From Ruegeria conchae (lineage in GTDB: Bacteria; Pseudomonadota; Alphaproteobacteria; Rhodobacterales; Rhodobacteraceae), in the NCBI RefSeq assembly GCF_000192475.1, contig NZ_AEYW01000003.1:124001-188000 (forward strand): a stretch of 64,000 nucleotides of DNA, given 5' to 3'. Within the stretch, counting starts at the first letter, position 1. Each line of letters starts with the position of its first letter. The notes beneath the pieces are model-generated. The model searched no databases and was not told the origin of the DNA. It saw nothing but the letters and a program-made list of their open reading frames with translations. A program made the translations under genes and the position numbers. Of the stretch, positions 46,172-55,795 are shown piece by piece.

Positions 46172-46882
46172 ATGACCGATCACGGCCACAGCCAGCAAGA
46201 GATTACCGAACGGATCAATGCCCCGCCTGGACGTGGTGTGTTGCGTGATGTGGTCTATGGCGGCATCGATGGATCGGTCACCACGTTCGCCATCGTCGCC
46301 GGTGTCGCGGGGGCGGGGCTATCGCCATTTGTCATCGTAGCGCTCGGGTTGGCCAATGTGCTGGCGGATGGGTTCTCGATGGCGGCGGGCAACTATTCTG
46401 GCACCAAGGCTGAAATCGACAACATCCATCGCATCCGCGCCATCGAGGAACAGCATATCAGGCTTTATCCGGACGGAGAGCGCAAGGAAGTACGCGAAAT
46501 CCTTACGCAAAAAGGTCTGTCGGGCCGCGTGTTGGACGAGGCCACGGATGAGATCACCTCAAACCACGACAATTGGATTAACCTGATGATCGAGGGCGAA
46601 TACGGGTTAGGCAGCGTCGACCCGCACCCGCTGAAAGCCGCAATGGCGACGTTCTTTGCTTTTCTAGTCGCGGGTATGATTCCATTGCTGCCATTCCTTT
46701 TCTCGATTGAAGGTGCGTTTACCGTTTCGGCCTGGATGACGGCAGGTGTATTCTTTGCCATCGGAGCCATGAAAAGCCGCTGGTCCCTTGCGCCTTGGTG
46801 GCGATCCGGGGCCGAAACACTTCTGATCGGTGGTCTGGCCGCTGGGATCGCATTCTTGGTCGGTTCCCTGTTCCATCCCTGA
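46172..46882 (+). CDS. VIT1/CCC1-family iron/manganese transporter
   Basis: 236 residues with about five membrane helices. The signature is DVVYGGIDGSVTTFAIVAGV followed by LANVLADGFSMAAGNYSGTK. After a charged cytoplasmic segment (REILTQKGLSGRVLDEATDE) the C-terminal helices end in GIAFLVGSLFHP. Members move Fe2+ or Mn2+ out of the cytosol (into vacuoles in plants and yeast). GGAGCAAGCC precedes the ATG. It stands alone between ycjF and the SDR gene. Confidence 0.9.
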   Translation: MTDHGHSQQEITERINAPPGRGVLRDVVYGGIDGSVTTFAIVAGVAGAGLSPFVIVALGLANVLADGFSMAAGNYSGTKAEIDNIHRIRAIEEQHIRLYPDGERKEVREILTQKGLSGRVLDEATDEITSNHDNWINLMIEGEYGLGSVDPHPLKAAMATFFAFLVAGMIPLLPFLFSIEGAFTVSAWMTAGVFFAIGAMKSRWSLAPWWRSGAETLLIGGLAAGIAFLVGSLFHP

Positions 46883-46956
46883 TCGGTGCTGTTGTCGCAG
46901 ACAGCTCAGTCAAGCTGGTCGCAGGGGTTTGATCCGCTAGGGTGACGTAAACACGT

Positions 46957-48281
46957 GTGGGTCAACCTGTGGCAGCGAAGTTGAAAGAAAAACAGTATTG
47001 GTGCTGGGCGCCTATGGTTTCATCGGCGCGGCTGTTGTTCGGGCGCTGCATGCAGATGGTCTCGAGGTCAAGGGCCTTATACGCAGCCGAAAGACAGCGG
47101 GACGTGTCTTGCCCGATGTCGATTTGGTGTCGGGCGACCTGCGTGACTTTAGATCAGCCGGGGACTGGAGGCCACTCCTCACAGGTGTGGATGTGGTAGT
47201 GAATTGCGCCGGGGCGCTGCAGGATGGGGGACAAGACGATCTGCGCGCAGTGCATTACACGGCTATTGCATCGCTGGGACAGGCTTGTGCCGAGGCAGGC
47301 GTTTCAATCGTCCAGGTCTCGGCAATCGGGGCCGACACCGATGCCACGACCGAGTTCATGCGCTCCAAGGCGGACGGGGATGCGGCCCTACGCGCAAGTG
47401 GCGCGACTTTGTGGTGCTTCAAGCCCGGGTTGGTGATCGGACAGAGCGATTATGGCGGCACGGCGCTGTTGCGAATGCTGGCGGCAGTGCCTTTCGTACA
47501 GCCGGTCGCCTTTCCTGGAACTCCGGTGCAATGTGTCGGGATGCGAGACCTGTGCGCCGCCGTCTTGTCAGCCATTCGCGACGATCTGCCGCCAGGTAGC
47601 TACGATCTGGTGGAAGATACGCCGCAACCGCTGTCGCGGGTTTTGTCAGTGACACGACACTGGCTTGGCTTTTCGCCTGCACACTTAACTATCACAATGC
47701 CACCAAAGGTAACGAAAGTCGTCGCGGCTGTGGCAGATCTGCTTGGGTACCTTGGGTGGCGATCACCGCTGCGGAGTACGGCGATGAAGGTAATGGCGCA
47801 AGGGGTGACAGGCGACCCTGAGCCATATCGCCGTGCTACGGGCCGCTCTCTGGCCGGATTAGAGGAGATTTATGGCGGGCTGGCTTGCGCGAAAGAACAC
47901 AGGCTGACAGCTCGGATGACGTTGCTGATGCCGGTCGTTATTGCTGTGCTCTGCCTCTTCTGGGTCCTATCCGGTATGTTCGGACTAACGGGTCTTTCTC
48001 AGGCAGCCGAAGTCCTTACGAGGAATGGTTGGTCAGGCGCCATCGCAAATGCAAGCGTAGTGTTCTGGTCATTGATTGACATAATGCTGGGGCTGGCAAT
48101 TCTGTGGCGCCCTTGGGCGGCCCGCGTTTGTTTGGCTCAAGCCGCGATCGCCATGTTTTATTTGATAGCCGCAACGTTGATGGCACCAGAGCTTTGGCTA
48201 GATCCGCTGGGACCATTGGTCAAAATCGCGCCCGCATTGATGCTGTCATTGGTTGCTCGACCCATGTTGGAGAGCCGCTAA
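46957..48281 (+). pseudogene. SDR/NAD(P)-binding protein with DoxX-like membrane domain; probable frameshift at the start
   Basis: The main frame (from 46998) gives a Rossmann protein with VLGAYGFIGAAVVRALHA (residues about 1-230) followed by four membrane helices of DoxX-like type. It lacks a proper start: no ATG/GTG/TTG lies upstream in frame before a stop, and a start at TTG 46998 or GTG 47001 cuts off the first beta strand. In the +1 frame GTG 46957 or TTG 46981 leads to LKEK just before an A5 run at 46988-46992; adding one A would give LKEKTVLVLGAYGFIG, a normal N-terminus. The sequence may carry a sequencing error or a real frameshift. The stop overlaps the next gene (TAATG). Confidence 0.7.
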
Positions 48282-48763
48282 TGGACCCGGACCTGTTTCT
48301 GCGCTGGCTGCATGTGATCGGAGCGTGTGTTCTGTTGGGAACAGGCGCGGGCATCGCCTTTTTCATGCTGATGGCGCATCGAACAGCAGACGCGAGGATT
48401 ATCGCCCATACTGCAGGTATCGTGGTGTTGGCCGACATGATTTTCACCGCAACCGCGGTCGTACTACAGCCTGTGACGGGCGCACTGTTGTTGGCATGGC
48501 GCTTAGGTTGGTCTCTGACAGAGGATTGGATCGTGGCGTCTGTGCTGCTTTATATTCCGACCGGCCTGTTCTGGTTGCCTGTGGTTTGGATACAAATCAG
48601 GCTGCGGGATTATGCAAGACTGGCCAATCACGATGGGACTGCTTTGCCGGTTGCATATTTCCGATTGTTCCGCCTTTGGTTCGCCTGCGGCATTCCGGCC
48701 TTTGTTGCTGTGCTGACAATCGTCTGGTTGATGCTGGCGCGCCCCAACTTGGCGCTGTTTTAG
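48281..48763 (+). CDS. DUF2269 family integral membrane protein
   Basis: 160 residues, four membrane helices: LFLRWLHVIGACVLLGTG, AGIVVLADMIFTATAVVLQP and two more, ending LTIVWLMLARPNLALF. The conserved N-terminal WLHVIGA.L.GTG and the central helices match DUF2269, of unknown function. Its ATG overlaps the SDR/DoxX-like stop by one base, so the two were probably made and act together. Confidence 0.85.
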   Translation: MDPDLFLRWLHVIGACVLLGTGAGIAFFMLMAHRTADARIIAHTAGIVVLADMIFTATAVVLQPVTGALLLAWRLGWSLTEDWIVASVLLYIPTGLFWLPVVWIQIRLRDYARLANHDGTALPVAYFRLFRLWFACGIPAFVAVLTIVWLMLARPNLALF

Positions 48764-48864
48764 GCAGGCTTGCAAAGCAACATACGGTAATCATGTGGAT
48801 TTCCTTACTATAAACCTGCCGATCACCGCGATACGTTTGATGTATCCTACCTCGGAGGTTTCGG

Positions 48865-51573
48865 TTGGAATCCTTGCTTGTTCTCATTGGCCTGATCGTT
48901 CTGGCCATTCCTGCTTCGATCATCGTATTGCTGGTTGGCCAATCGCGGTTGCGCAAACGGGTAGAACAGCTTGAGCGGCAACTTGCAGGGCAAATGCCCG
49001 AAAGCACTGCTGAGGCACCCAAAACGTCCCGATCAGAACCCACGACCGCGCAAGCTAAGCCTGCGCCTTGGGCAGCAGCAAAAGCTTCAACCACCACCGA
49101 CGAAGGTCTAACGGAGACACCGCAAGCTCCCGAGATCAAAGATCCTCCAGCCAGTATCGTATTTCGTGAAGAAAAAATCGCGGCGCTGGGCGCGTGGTTG
49201 CGCGAAAACTGGTTCTACGCGGTATCAGCGCTCTCGCTGGCGCTGGCGGGGATCTTTCTGGTTCAGTATGGGGTCGAAAACGGGTTGTTGCCCCCCACGG
49301 CGCGGGTCGCTGCTGCGCTGGTCTTTGGCTTGCTGCTGATCGGCGCGGGTGAGGTGATCCGCCGTCGGTTCGGTGATGATGAGGAGGCCTCAACCGCTTA
49401 TCTCCCATCGGTATTTTCAGGCGCAGGGCTGGTCACCCTGTTAGGCGGCGTTCTGGCTGCACGCCAGCTTTATGATCTGATTGGGCCCGAGGCAGCATTG
49501 GCCGGGTTGGTTGTCATCGCGCTGTTCGGGCTCGTGTTGGGTTGGTTCCATGGGCCGCTATTGGCGGCTGTTGGCCTGATCGGAGCTTTTGCCGCCCCCT
49601 TTGCCGTGGGTGGTTCCTCGGATGATCCGAGCTGGCTCTACGGTTACTTTATCATAATCGCCGTATTGGGTCTGGGAATTGATACAGTCAGGCGTTGGGC
49701 GTGGATTTCGGTGTTGACCCTAATTGGCGCCTATGGGGCCGCGTTTCTGCTGGTACTGTCTTCGCCGTCGACCGAGCCCGGGTATCTAACCTGCGTCACG
49801 GCACTGGCGATCATTGCGATTGCGATACCCATACGGCGTATCTGGCCAAACCACTCTGGTGCGATGGTGACCGAGATTATCCGACGCCGGAAAGGAGAAC
49901 CATGGCCCGAGTTTCCAACTCGGATTGCCTTTGGTGCGGTACTTGTTTCCTCAGTGATTTTATCGCTGCATTGGTCAGATTCAGGCGGTGAATTCTGGTT
50001 GGGCGTTGTGCTGTTCGCAGGTTTGGTATTGGCGCTGATGCTCTGGGCAAAGGATGCGCGCGCATTGCAGGATGTGACCGCATTCCCAGCACTGGGACTA
50101 ATCTGGTTTGTCTTGGTGCACGGGTTGGATGGAGGCGCAGTATGGCTTCGCTTTGTGGATACCTATGCGGAAACAGCCGAGGCAGATTATCCTTGGAGCG
50201 TCACGCAATTGGTGGCCTTGGGCGCTTTAGTCACTTTGATTGCAGCTTGGCGATCCTTTCAGGCCGGACGCTATAGCGTGGTATGGGCCGGAGGGGCGGC
50301 GATATTTGCACCGGCCTTGGCGATCGCGCTTGAGGTCGGATGGCAGCCTGCTGAGGTATTAGGAGCCTACCCATGGGCGCTTCATGCCATCTCTTTGGGC
50401 GCGATGATGGTAGTTCTGGCCGAACGGTTCGCGCGGGTGGATGGTGAAAACCGTATGCGCCCTGCCTTGGCGACTCTGTCCGCTCTTTCTTGTCTCAGCT
50501 TTGCCTGCATTATTGTGCTCAGTTCGGCTGCTTTAACCGTGGCGCTTGTCGCCATGATCGTTGTGGCCGCCGCGTTGGACAGACGATTTGAACTGCCTCC
50601 GATGAGCTGGTTCATCTGGGCAGGCGTGTTCACCGTCACAGTCCGACTGGTGTTGGACCCGGGGCTTGTTTGGGCCGAAAGCGCTCCATTGCTCGAAATG
50701 ACGCTGGTCTATTCGGCTGCGGTTGCCGGGTTCATCGCGGGCTGGGCGCTACTAAAGCCCCTAGACCGCCCGATTGCTTCATTGCTGCTTGAAAGCGCGG
50801 CTTGGGCGACGGCGGGGATACTGCTGTCGCTGCTGTTGCTGCGCTGGCTGGAAAGTTTCGGCGAAGGCGGTGCCACCAACAGCCACTGGGGGCTGGGATT
50901 GCTCGCGGTCATCTGGCTGCTGCTGGCTTTCGCACAGGTGCAACGGTTCAAGCTGGGCGGTAAGTTAAACTATCTGCGCTACGCCTTGGCTGCTTTCTTC
51001 GGTGCGCATGGTGTGTATCGCCTGGGTCAGGCGTTGTCAGAAGCCAACCCGCTGCTCAACCCGTTTGCGGACCCGGTACTGGGACCACTGGTTTTGAACA
51101 CGCTCGCCGTTGCCTATTTGTTGCCCGCGCTGGCAATTGGTTTCTCGGCCTGGCGTGTCGTTACACAGCCCGTTCTGCTGAAACAGATCAGCTATGGAGC
51201 AGCCACAGTTCTGGCAATTGCCTGGCTGGGATTAGCGATCCGGCATGTCTGGCAGGGCGCGGGCGGTATGTATGAAGGCAACGGCGTCACTCAGCCCGAG
51301 CTTTATACTTATACAATCACGTTGTTGGTGGTCGGAGCGGCGTTGTTTTATCAATCACTGGCCCGCCACTCTGATTTGATGCGCAAGGCTGGCTTGGCTG
51401 TTATCGGGTTGGCGGTGGCCAAGGTATTTCTGATCGATATCGCCGGATTGGGAGGGCTAATCCGCGTCTTTTCTCTGCTTGCGTTAGGGCTCGCTCTGGC
51501 AGGGCTGGCATGGCTCAATCGCTGGGCCAAGCTGCGCCATTCGCCTCAGAGTGCGGAACCTCTGGACCATTGA
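48865..51573 (+). CDS. DUF2339 multi-spanning membrane protein
   Basis: 902 residues starting at TTG 48865 (GGAGG six bases upstream). An N-terminal anchor is followed by a Pro/Ala/Thr-rich linker with a short coiled coil (LRKRVEQLERQLAG), then more than 20 membrane helices. The LRENWFYAVSALSLALAGIF and GARRRR-free, Ala/Leu-rich helices fit DUF2339, a family often found with DUF4401 and peptidoglycan- or lipid-linked genes but with no proven role. It lies between DUF2269 and ileS. Confidence 0.85.
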   Translation: MESLLVLIGLIVLAIPASIIVLLVGQSRLRKRVEQLERQLAGQMPESTAEAPKTSRSEPTTAQAKPAPWAAAKASTTTDEGLTETPQAPEIKDPPASIVFREEKIAALGAWLRENWFYAVSALSLALAGIFLVQYGVENGLLPPTARVAAALVFGLLLIGAGEVIRRRFGDDEEASTAYLPSVFSGAGLVTLLGGVLAARQLYDLIGPEAALAGLVVIALFGLVLGWFHGPLLAAVGLIGAFAAPFAVGGSSDDPSWLYGYFIIIAVLGLGIDTVRRWAWISVLTLIGAYGAAFLLVLSSPSTEPGYLTCVTALAIIAIAIPIRRIWPNHSGAMVTEIIRRRKGEPWPEFPTRIAFGAVLVSSVILSLHWSDSGGEFWLGVVLFAGLVLALMLWAKDARALQDVTAFPALGLIWFVLVHGLDGGAVWLRFVDTYAETAEADYPWSVTQLVALGALVTLIAAWRSFQAGRYSVVWAGGAAIFAPALAIALEVGWQPAEVLGAYPWALHAISLGAMMVVLAERFARVDGENRMRPALATLSALSCLSFACIIVLSSAALTVALVAMIVVAAALDRRFELPPMSWFIWAGVFTVTVRLVLDPGLVWAESAPLLEMTLVYSAAVAGFIAGWALLKPLDRPIASLLLESAAWATAGILLSLLLLRWLESFGEGGATNSHWGLGLLAVIWLLLAFAQVQRFKLGGKLNYLRYALAAFFGAHGVYRLGQALSEANPLLNPFADPVLGPLVLNTLAVAYLLPALAIGFSAWRVVTQPVLLKQISYGAATVLAIAWLGLAIRHVWQGAGGMYEGNGVTQPELYTYTITLLVVGAALFYQSLARHSDLMRKAGLAVIGLAVAKVFLIDIAGLGGLIRVFSLLALGLALAGLAWLNRWAKLRHSPQSAEPLDH

Positions 51574-51637
51574 GGGCGAGCGTCCTATAAGCGCGGCCAT
51601 GTTTGACCGTCTGGCCATCATTATTCGAATTATATCC

Positions 51638-51667
51638 CCGGCGCTCTGATATCGCGAGACGCCGGGC
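51638..51667. promoter_or_regulatory. Hairpin in the ileS upstream region
   Basis: CCCGGCG (51638-51644) pairs with CGCCGGG (51661-51667) around a 16-base loop that itself contains GATATC. There is no T-run, so it may be a leader structure or a weak terminator of the preceding gene. The rest of 51574-51737 shows nothing recognisable. Confidence 0.35.
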
Positions 51668-51737
51668 AAAGGTGCTTGAGATATCGCACTGACCGCTTCG
51701 ATCCACATACGACAAGATCATCCTGAGGACGCCCCAA

Positions 51738-54656
51738 ATGTGCGCCGACACACCCCAAACACCTGACTACAAAGACACGCTGAACCTGCCCAAGACCGAA
51801 TTCCCGATGCGAGCTGGCCTGCCCAAGCGCGAGCCTGCATGGCTGGAGCGCTGGGAAAAGATCGGTGTCTATGACCGCCTGCGCGAGAAAGAGGGCCGTA
51901 AACCCTTTACCCTGCACGATGGCCCCCCCTATGCGAATGGGCATCTGCATATCGGTCACGCGCTAAACAAGACCATCAAGGACATGATCGTGCGTTCGCA
52001 TCAGATGATGGGCTTCGACTCGCGTTATGTGCCCGGCTGGGACTGCCACGGCTTACCGATCGAATGGAAGATCGAGGAACAGTACCGCAAGAAGGGTAAG
52101 AACAAGGACGAGGTGAACATCGTCGACTTCCGTCAGGAATGTCGCAAGTTCGCCGAAGGTTGGATCGACATTCAGCGCGAAGAGTTCAAGCGTCTTGGCA
52201 TCACCGGCAACTGGCCCGATCCCTACATCACTATGGACTATCACGCCGAAGCCGTGATTGCCGACGAGTTCATGAAGTTCCTGATGAATGGGACTTTATA
52301 TCAGGGCTCGAAACCCGTGATGTGGTCGCCCATCGAGAAAACCGCTCTGGCCGAAGCTGAGGTCGAGTATCACGACAAGGAAAGCTTCACCATCTGGGTG
52401 AAATTCAAGGTTGTGAACACCGGCGATGTGACGTTGGACAACGCCTATGTGGTGATCTGGACCACCACACCTTGGACAATGCCGTCGAACAAAGCCGTAG
52501 TTTATGGCGAAGACATCTCGTACGGCCTCTACGAAGTGACTGGCCGCCCTGAGGAATGCTGGGCGCGGATCGGTGAGCGTTACCTGCTGGCTGACGATCG
52601 CGCGGCGGACGTATTTGCACGTGCGCGGCTGGATGACTCGATGTACCGCCGTCTGTGCGATGTCAGTCAAGAGGATTTAGCCAAGATCCAGCTAACCCAC
52701 CCGCTGGCGGGGGCCGAGGGCGGCAACGGCGAATGGGACGATATCCGTGACTTCCGCGCTGCTGAGTTTGTGACCGATACGGAAGGTACCGGTTTTGTCC
52801 ATTGCGCGCCCTCGCACGGTATGGAGGAATTCGAGCTATATCGCGATCTGGGCATGCTGGAACAGGTCATCACCTATAACGTAATGGACGATGGCTCTTT
52901 CCGCGCTGATCTACCGTTCTTCGGGGGCAAATACATCCTGTCCCGCAAGGGCGGTGAGGGTGAAGCAAACAAAGCTGTCATCGACAAGCTGGCCGAGGTT
53001 GGCGGGCTGCTGGCGCGTGGCAAGATCAAGCACAGCTATCCGCATTCGTGGCGCTCGAAAGCTCCGATCATCTACCGTAACACGCCGCAGTGGTTCGCAT
53101 CAGTGGACCGCAAACTGGATGACGGCGTGGGAGAGATGGGCGACACCATCCGCGAACGCGCCCTGCGGTCTATCGATGAGTTGGTCAAGTGGACCCCACA
53201 AACGGGCCGCAACCGCCTGTATTCGATGATCGAGGCGCGCCCGGACTGGGTACTGTCACGCCAACGCGCGTGGGGTGTGCCGCTGACCTGCTTCACCAAG
53301 AAGGGGGCTTTGCCCACCGACGCGGATTATCTGTTGCGCAACGCAGATCTGAACGCCCGTATCAAGGTAGCGTTCGAGAAAGACGGCGCAGATGTCTGGT
53401 ACACGGACGGGTTCAAAGAAAAGATTCTCGACGGAATCGTCAACCCGGACGAGTACGACCAGGTGTTCGACGTGCTGGACGTATGGTTCGATTCGGGCTC
53501 GACCCACGCTTTCGTTCTGCGTGATCGTGAGGACGGGACCGAGGACGGTATTGCCGACGTTTATATGGAAGGTACTGACCAGCACCGCGGCTGGTTCCAT
53601 TCTTCGATGCTGCAGGCATGTGGCACCAAGGGCCGTGCGCCCTATCGCAATGTGGTGACCCACGGTTTCACCTTGGATGCCAAGGGCAACAAGATGTCCA
53701 AATCGCTGGGCAACACCATCGTGCCGGAAGAGGTCGTAAAGCAATACGGCGCCGATATCCTGCGTCTGTGGGTGGCCCAGACCGACTACACCGCCGATCA
53801 GCGGATCGGGCCGGAAATCCTGAAAGGCACCGCCGACAGCTATCGCCGCCTGCGCAACACCATGCGCTTCATGTTGGGCTCGCTTGCCGATTTCACCGAA
53901 GCCGACCGCGTCGCGCCCGAGGACATGCCACGCTTGGAGCGTTGGGTGCTCAGCCGTCTTGCAGAGCTGGATGAGCAGGTGCGCAAGGGCTATGCATCCT
54001 TCGATTTTCAGGGCGTGTTCAGCGCCGTGTTCACCTTTGCCACTGTCGATCTGTCGTCCTTCTACTTCGACGTCCGCAAGGACGCGCTATATTGCGACGG
54101 TGACAGCCTGCGCCGCCGCGCCGCGCGGACGGTGCTGGATATACTGTTCCACCGCCTGACCACATGGCTGGCCCCGGTTCTGGTTTTCACCATGGAAGAG
54201 GTTTGGCTGGAACGGTTCCCGGCCGATGACAGCTCGGTCCATCTGGTCGATTTCCCTGAAACGCCCACCGACTGGCGCCATGAAGAACTGGAAGCCAGCA
54301 TGGCCAAAGTCCGCCGTGTCCGCCGTGCCGTGACTGCCGCGCTGGAGATTCAGCGGCAGGACAAAGTGATCGGATCCAGCCTTGAAGCCGCTCCGATCGT
54401 GTATGTCGAGGATCAAGAAACCCGCGATCTGCTGGCATCTTTCGACGTGGATGACATGTGCATCACTTCGGGCCTGGCCGTCACAGGCGATCCGGCCCCC
54501 GCCGAGGCGTTCCGGGTGCCGGAAATCGAAGGCGTCGCCGTGGTCTTCGAAAAGGCCCAGGGAGACAAATGCCAGCGGTGCTGGAAAATCCTGCCCGATG
54601 TGGGGCTGCACGCCCATCCGGGCGTGTGCGGGCGCTGCAACGAAGCGCTGAGCTGA
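51738..54656 (+). CDS. ileS: Isoleucine-tRNA ligase
   Basis: 972 residues. Charges tRNA-Ile. The HIGH-type motif is in PPYANGHLHIGHALNK (about residue 70) and KMSKS begins at residue 652 (KMSKSLGN). The editing domain WTTTPWTMPSN is present, and the C-terminal zinc site is CQRCWKILPD...CGRCNEAL. Length is normal for a bacterial IleRS with the C-terminal zinc finger. It is followed by an intergenic repeat. Confidence 0.98.
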   Translation: MCADTPQTPDYKDTLNLPKTEFPMRAGLPKREPAWLERWEKIGVYDRLREKEGRKPFTLHDGPPYANGHLHIGHALNKTIKDMIVRSHQMMGFDSRYVPGWDCHGLPIEWKIEEQYRKKGKNKDEVNIVDFRQECRKFAEGWIDIQREEFKRLGITGNWPDPYITMDYHAEAVIADEFMKFLMNGTLYQGSKPVMWSPIEKTALAEAEVEYHDKESFTIWVKFKVVNTGDVTLDNAYVVIWTTTPWTMPSNKAVVYGEDISYGLYEVTGRPEECWARIGERYLLADDRAADVFARARLDDSMYRRLCDVSQEDLAKIQLTHPLAGAEGGNGEWDDIRDFRAAEFVTDTEGTGFVHCAPSHGMEEFELYRDLGMLEQVITYNVMDDGSFRADLPFFGGKYILSRKGGEGEANKAVIDKLAEVGGLLARGKIKHSYPHSWRSKAPIIYRNTPQWFASVDRKLDDGVGEMGDTIRERALRSIDELVKWTPQTGRNRLYSMIEARPDWVLSRQRAWGVPLTCFTKKGALPTDADYLLRNADLNARIKVAFEKDGADVWYTDGFKEKILDGIVNPDEYDQVFDVLDVWFDSGSTHAFVLRDREDGTEDGIADVYMEGTDQHRGWFHSSMLQACGTKGRAPYRNVVTHGFTLDAKGNKMSKSLGNTIVPEEVVKQYGADILRLWVAQTDYTADQRIGPEILKGTADSYRRLRNTMRFMLGSLADFTEADRVAPEDMPRLERWVLSRLAELDEQVRKGYASFDFQGVFSAVFTFATVDLSSFYFDVRKDALYCDGDSLRRRAARTVLDILFHRLTTWLAPVLVFTMEEVWLERFPADDSSVHLVDFPETPTDWRHEELEASMAKVRRVRRAVTAALEIQRQDKVIGSSLEAAPIVYVEDQETRDLLASFDVDDMCITSGLAVTGDPAPAEAFRVPEIEGVAVVFEKAQGDKCQRCWKILPDVGLHAHPGVCGRCNEALS

Positions 54657-54690
54657 CACCCAAACGGAGCGCGTAAGAGAGTTCGCTGAT

Positions 54691-54735
54691 GCGAGGCTCT
54701 GCCTCGCGCTCCGTGGTATTTTTGGCCAGATGAAG
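54691..54735 (+). repeat. 45-bp palindromic intergenic repeat, copy 2
   Basis: GCGAGGCTCTGCCTCGC followed by GCTCCGTGGTATTTTTGGCC and AGATGAAG. It differs from copy 1 at 12713-12757 in 4 of 45 bases, all in the middle part, while the palindromic head is identical. It lies between ileS and ogt, 34 bases after the ileS stop. Confidence 0.8.
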
Positions 54736-54792
54736 GGCGGATCGTCAGGATTCGGGTTGCAGGTGTGACGAAACATCTGCAACCGTTCTCTT

Positions 54793-55251
54793 ATGCCGAT
54801 GATCGCCGTAGAAACTCAGTTTGGTTGCCTTGGTGTCGAAGAGATCGATGGCGCTATTACACGACTTGTCTGGAATGGCCGAGACGAAGGCCCGGCCACC
54901 CCGGTTCTGCAAGAGGCGGCGGCGCAATTGCGTGCTTATGACGAAGGGCGTTTGCAGCAGTTCGATCTGCCCTATTGGATCAAGGGGTCAGAATTTCAGC
55001 GTCGCGTGTGCGATGCGATGTATGCCATCCCGTTCGGGGATACGCGCACCTACGGCGAGTTGGCCGACGAGCTTGGATACTCTGCGCAAGCGGTTGGGCG
55101 GGGATGCGGTGGGAATCCCATCCCGATTATCATTCCCTGTCACCGGGTTCTGGGTGCGGATGGCAAGATGGTCGGGTTTTCAGGGCATGGTGGAGTAGAG
55201 ACCAAAGTGGCTCTGCTGCGTCACGAAGGTGCTGCCAGCCTGTTGATCTGA
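54793..55251 (+). CDS. ogt: Methylated-DNA-[protein]-cysteine S-methyltransferase
   Basis: 152 residues. Repairs O6-methylguanine by suicidal transfer to C116 in the invariant IIPCHRVLGADGKMVGF. A helix-turn-helix region (FGDTRTYGELADELGYSAQA) is intact. The short N-terminal domain without an Ada-like part identifies it as Ogt. It is probably transcribed alone; the next gene is 76 bases away. Confidence 0.95.
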   Translation: MPMIAVETQFGCLGVEEIDGAITRLVWNGRDEGPATPVLQEAAAQLRAYDEGRLQQFDLPYWIKGSEFQRRVCDAMYAIPFGDTRTYGELADELGYSAQAVGRGCGGNPIPIIIPCHRVLGADGKMVGFSGHGGVETKVALLRHEGAASLLI

Positions 55252-55327
55252 TCTGCACTTACCTGTTGCATTCAGAGCGACACGGCCCCAACCTATATCA
55301 AATAGTGAATTTGAAGGACCGAATTGC

Positions 55328-55795
55328 ATGACCGGCCAGACAGATCCCGCCGTACGTAAGAAAGCCATTGTTGATCATTTGATGTCTTTGGAAGAACAGG
55401 AACTGGCAACCGCACAGGCGCATTATGATGCCTTTCTGAAGGATTCCCAACTGGATGACCGGGAAGGGCATGACAAGGATGACATTGCTGCCTCGCGCGA
55501 GAATGCGGACCTGGCGGCCGCCTTTGATGCACCCGTTCATGCGCATCACGCCAAGATTGACGTCATCGAAAACACTGATTTCAGCGTCACGGACACGGTG
55601 CAGCCCGGTGCGGTGATCAAGTTCAACAATCGCCGCTTCGTCGTATGTGTCTCAACGACTCGGTTTGACGTGGACGGCAAAACCTACATGGGGATTTCGA
55701 CCCAAAGCCCGATCTATCTGGCCATGGTCGGCCTGCAAGAAGGTGATGTGTTCACCCATAACGGGACTGAGTTTGAGGTTCAGGAAGTCTTGTAA
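55328..55795 (+). CDS. GreA/Rnk-like C-terminal domain protein
   Basis: 155 residues. The C-terminal 60 residues (GISTQSPIYLAMVGLQEGDV followed by FEVQEVL) resemble the FKBP-like C-domain of the transcript-cleavage factors GreA/GreB, which ends SP.A.ALLGK..GD...Y.V..I. The N-terminal half (MSLEEQELATAQAHYDAFLK) is helical and acidic but lacks the long basic coiled coil of GreA. It may bind RNA polymerase like Rnk without cleaving transcripts; this is inference. It converges on pcs with a 16-base overlap of the coding ends. Confidence 0.7.
   Translation: MTGQTDPAVRKKAIVDHLMSLEEQELATAQAHYDAFLKDSQLDDREGHDKDDIAASRENADLAAAFDAPVHAHHAKIDVIENTDFSVTDTVQPGAVIKFNNRRFVVCVSTTRFDVDGKTYMGISTQSPIYLAMVGLQEGDVFTHNGTEFEVQEVL

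Noticed and set aside
51574..51737. T-box or other tRNA-sensing leader before ileS
   Set aside because: No T-box sequence or antiterminator could be found, and such leaders are not expected in this group.
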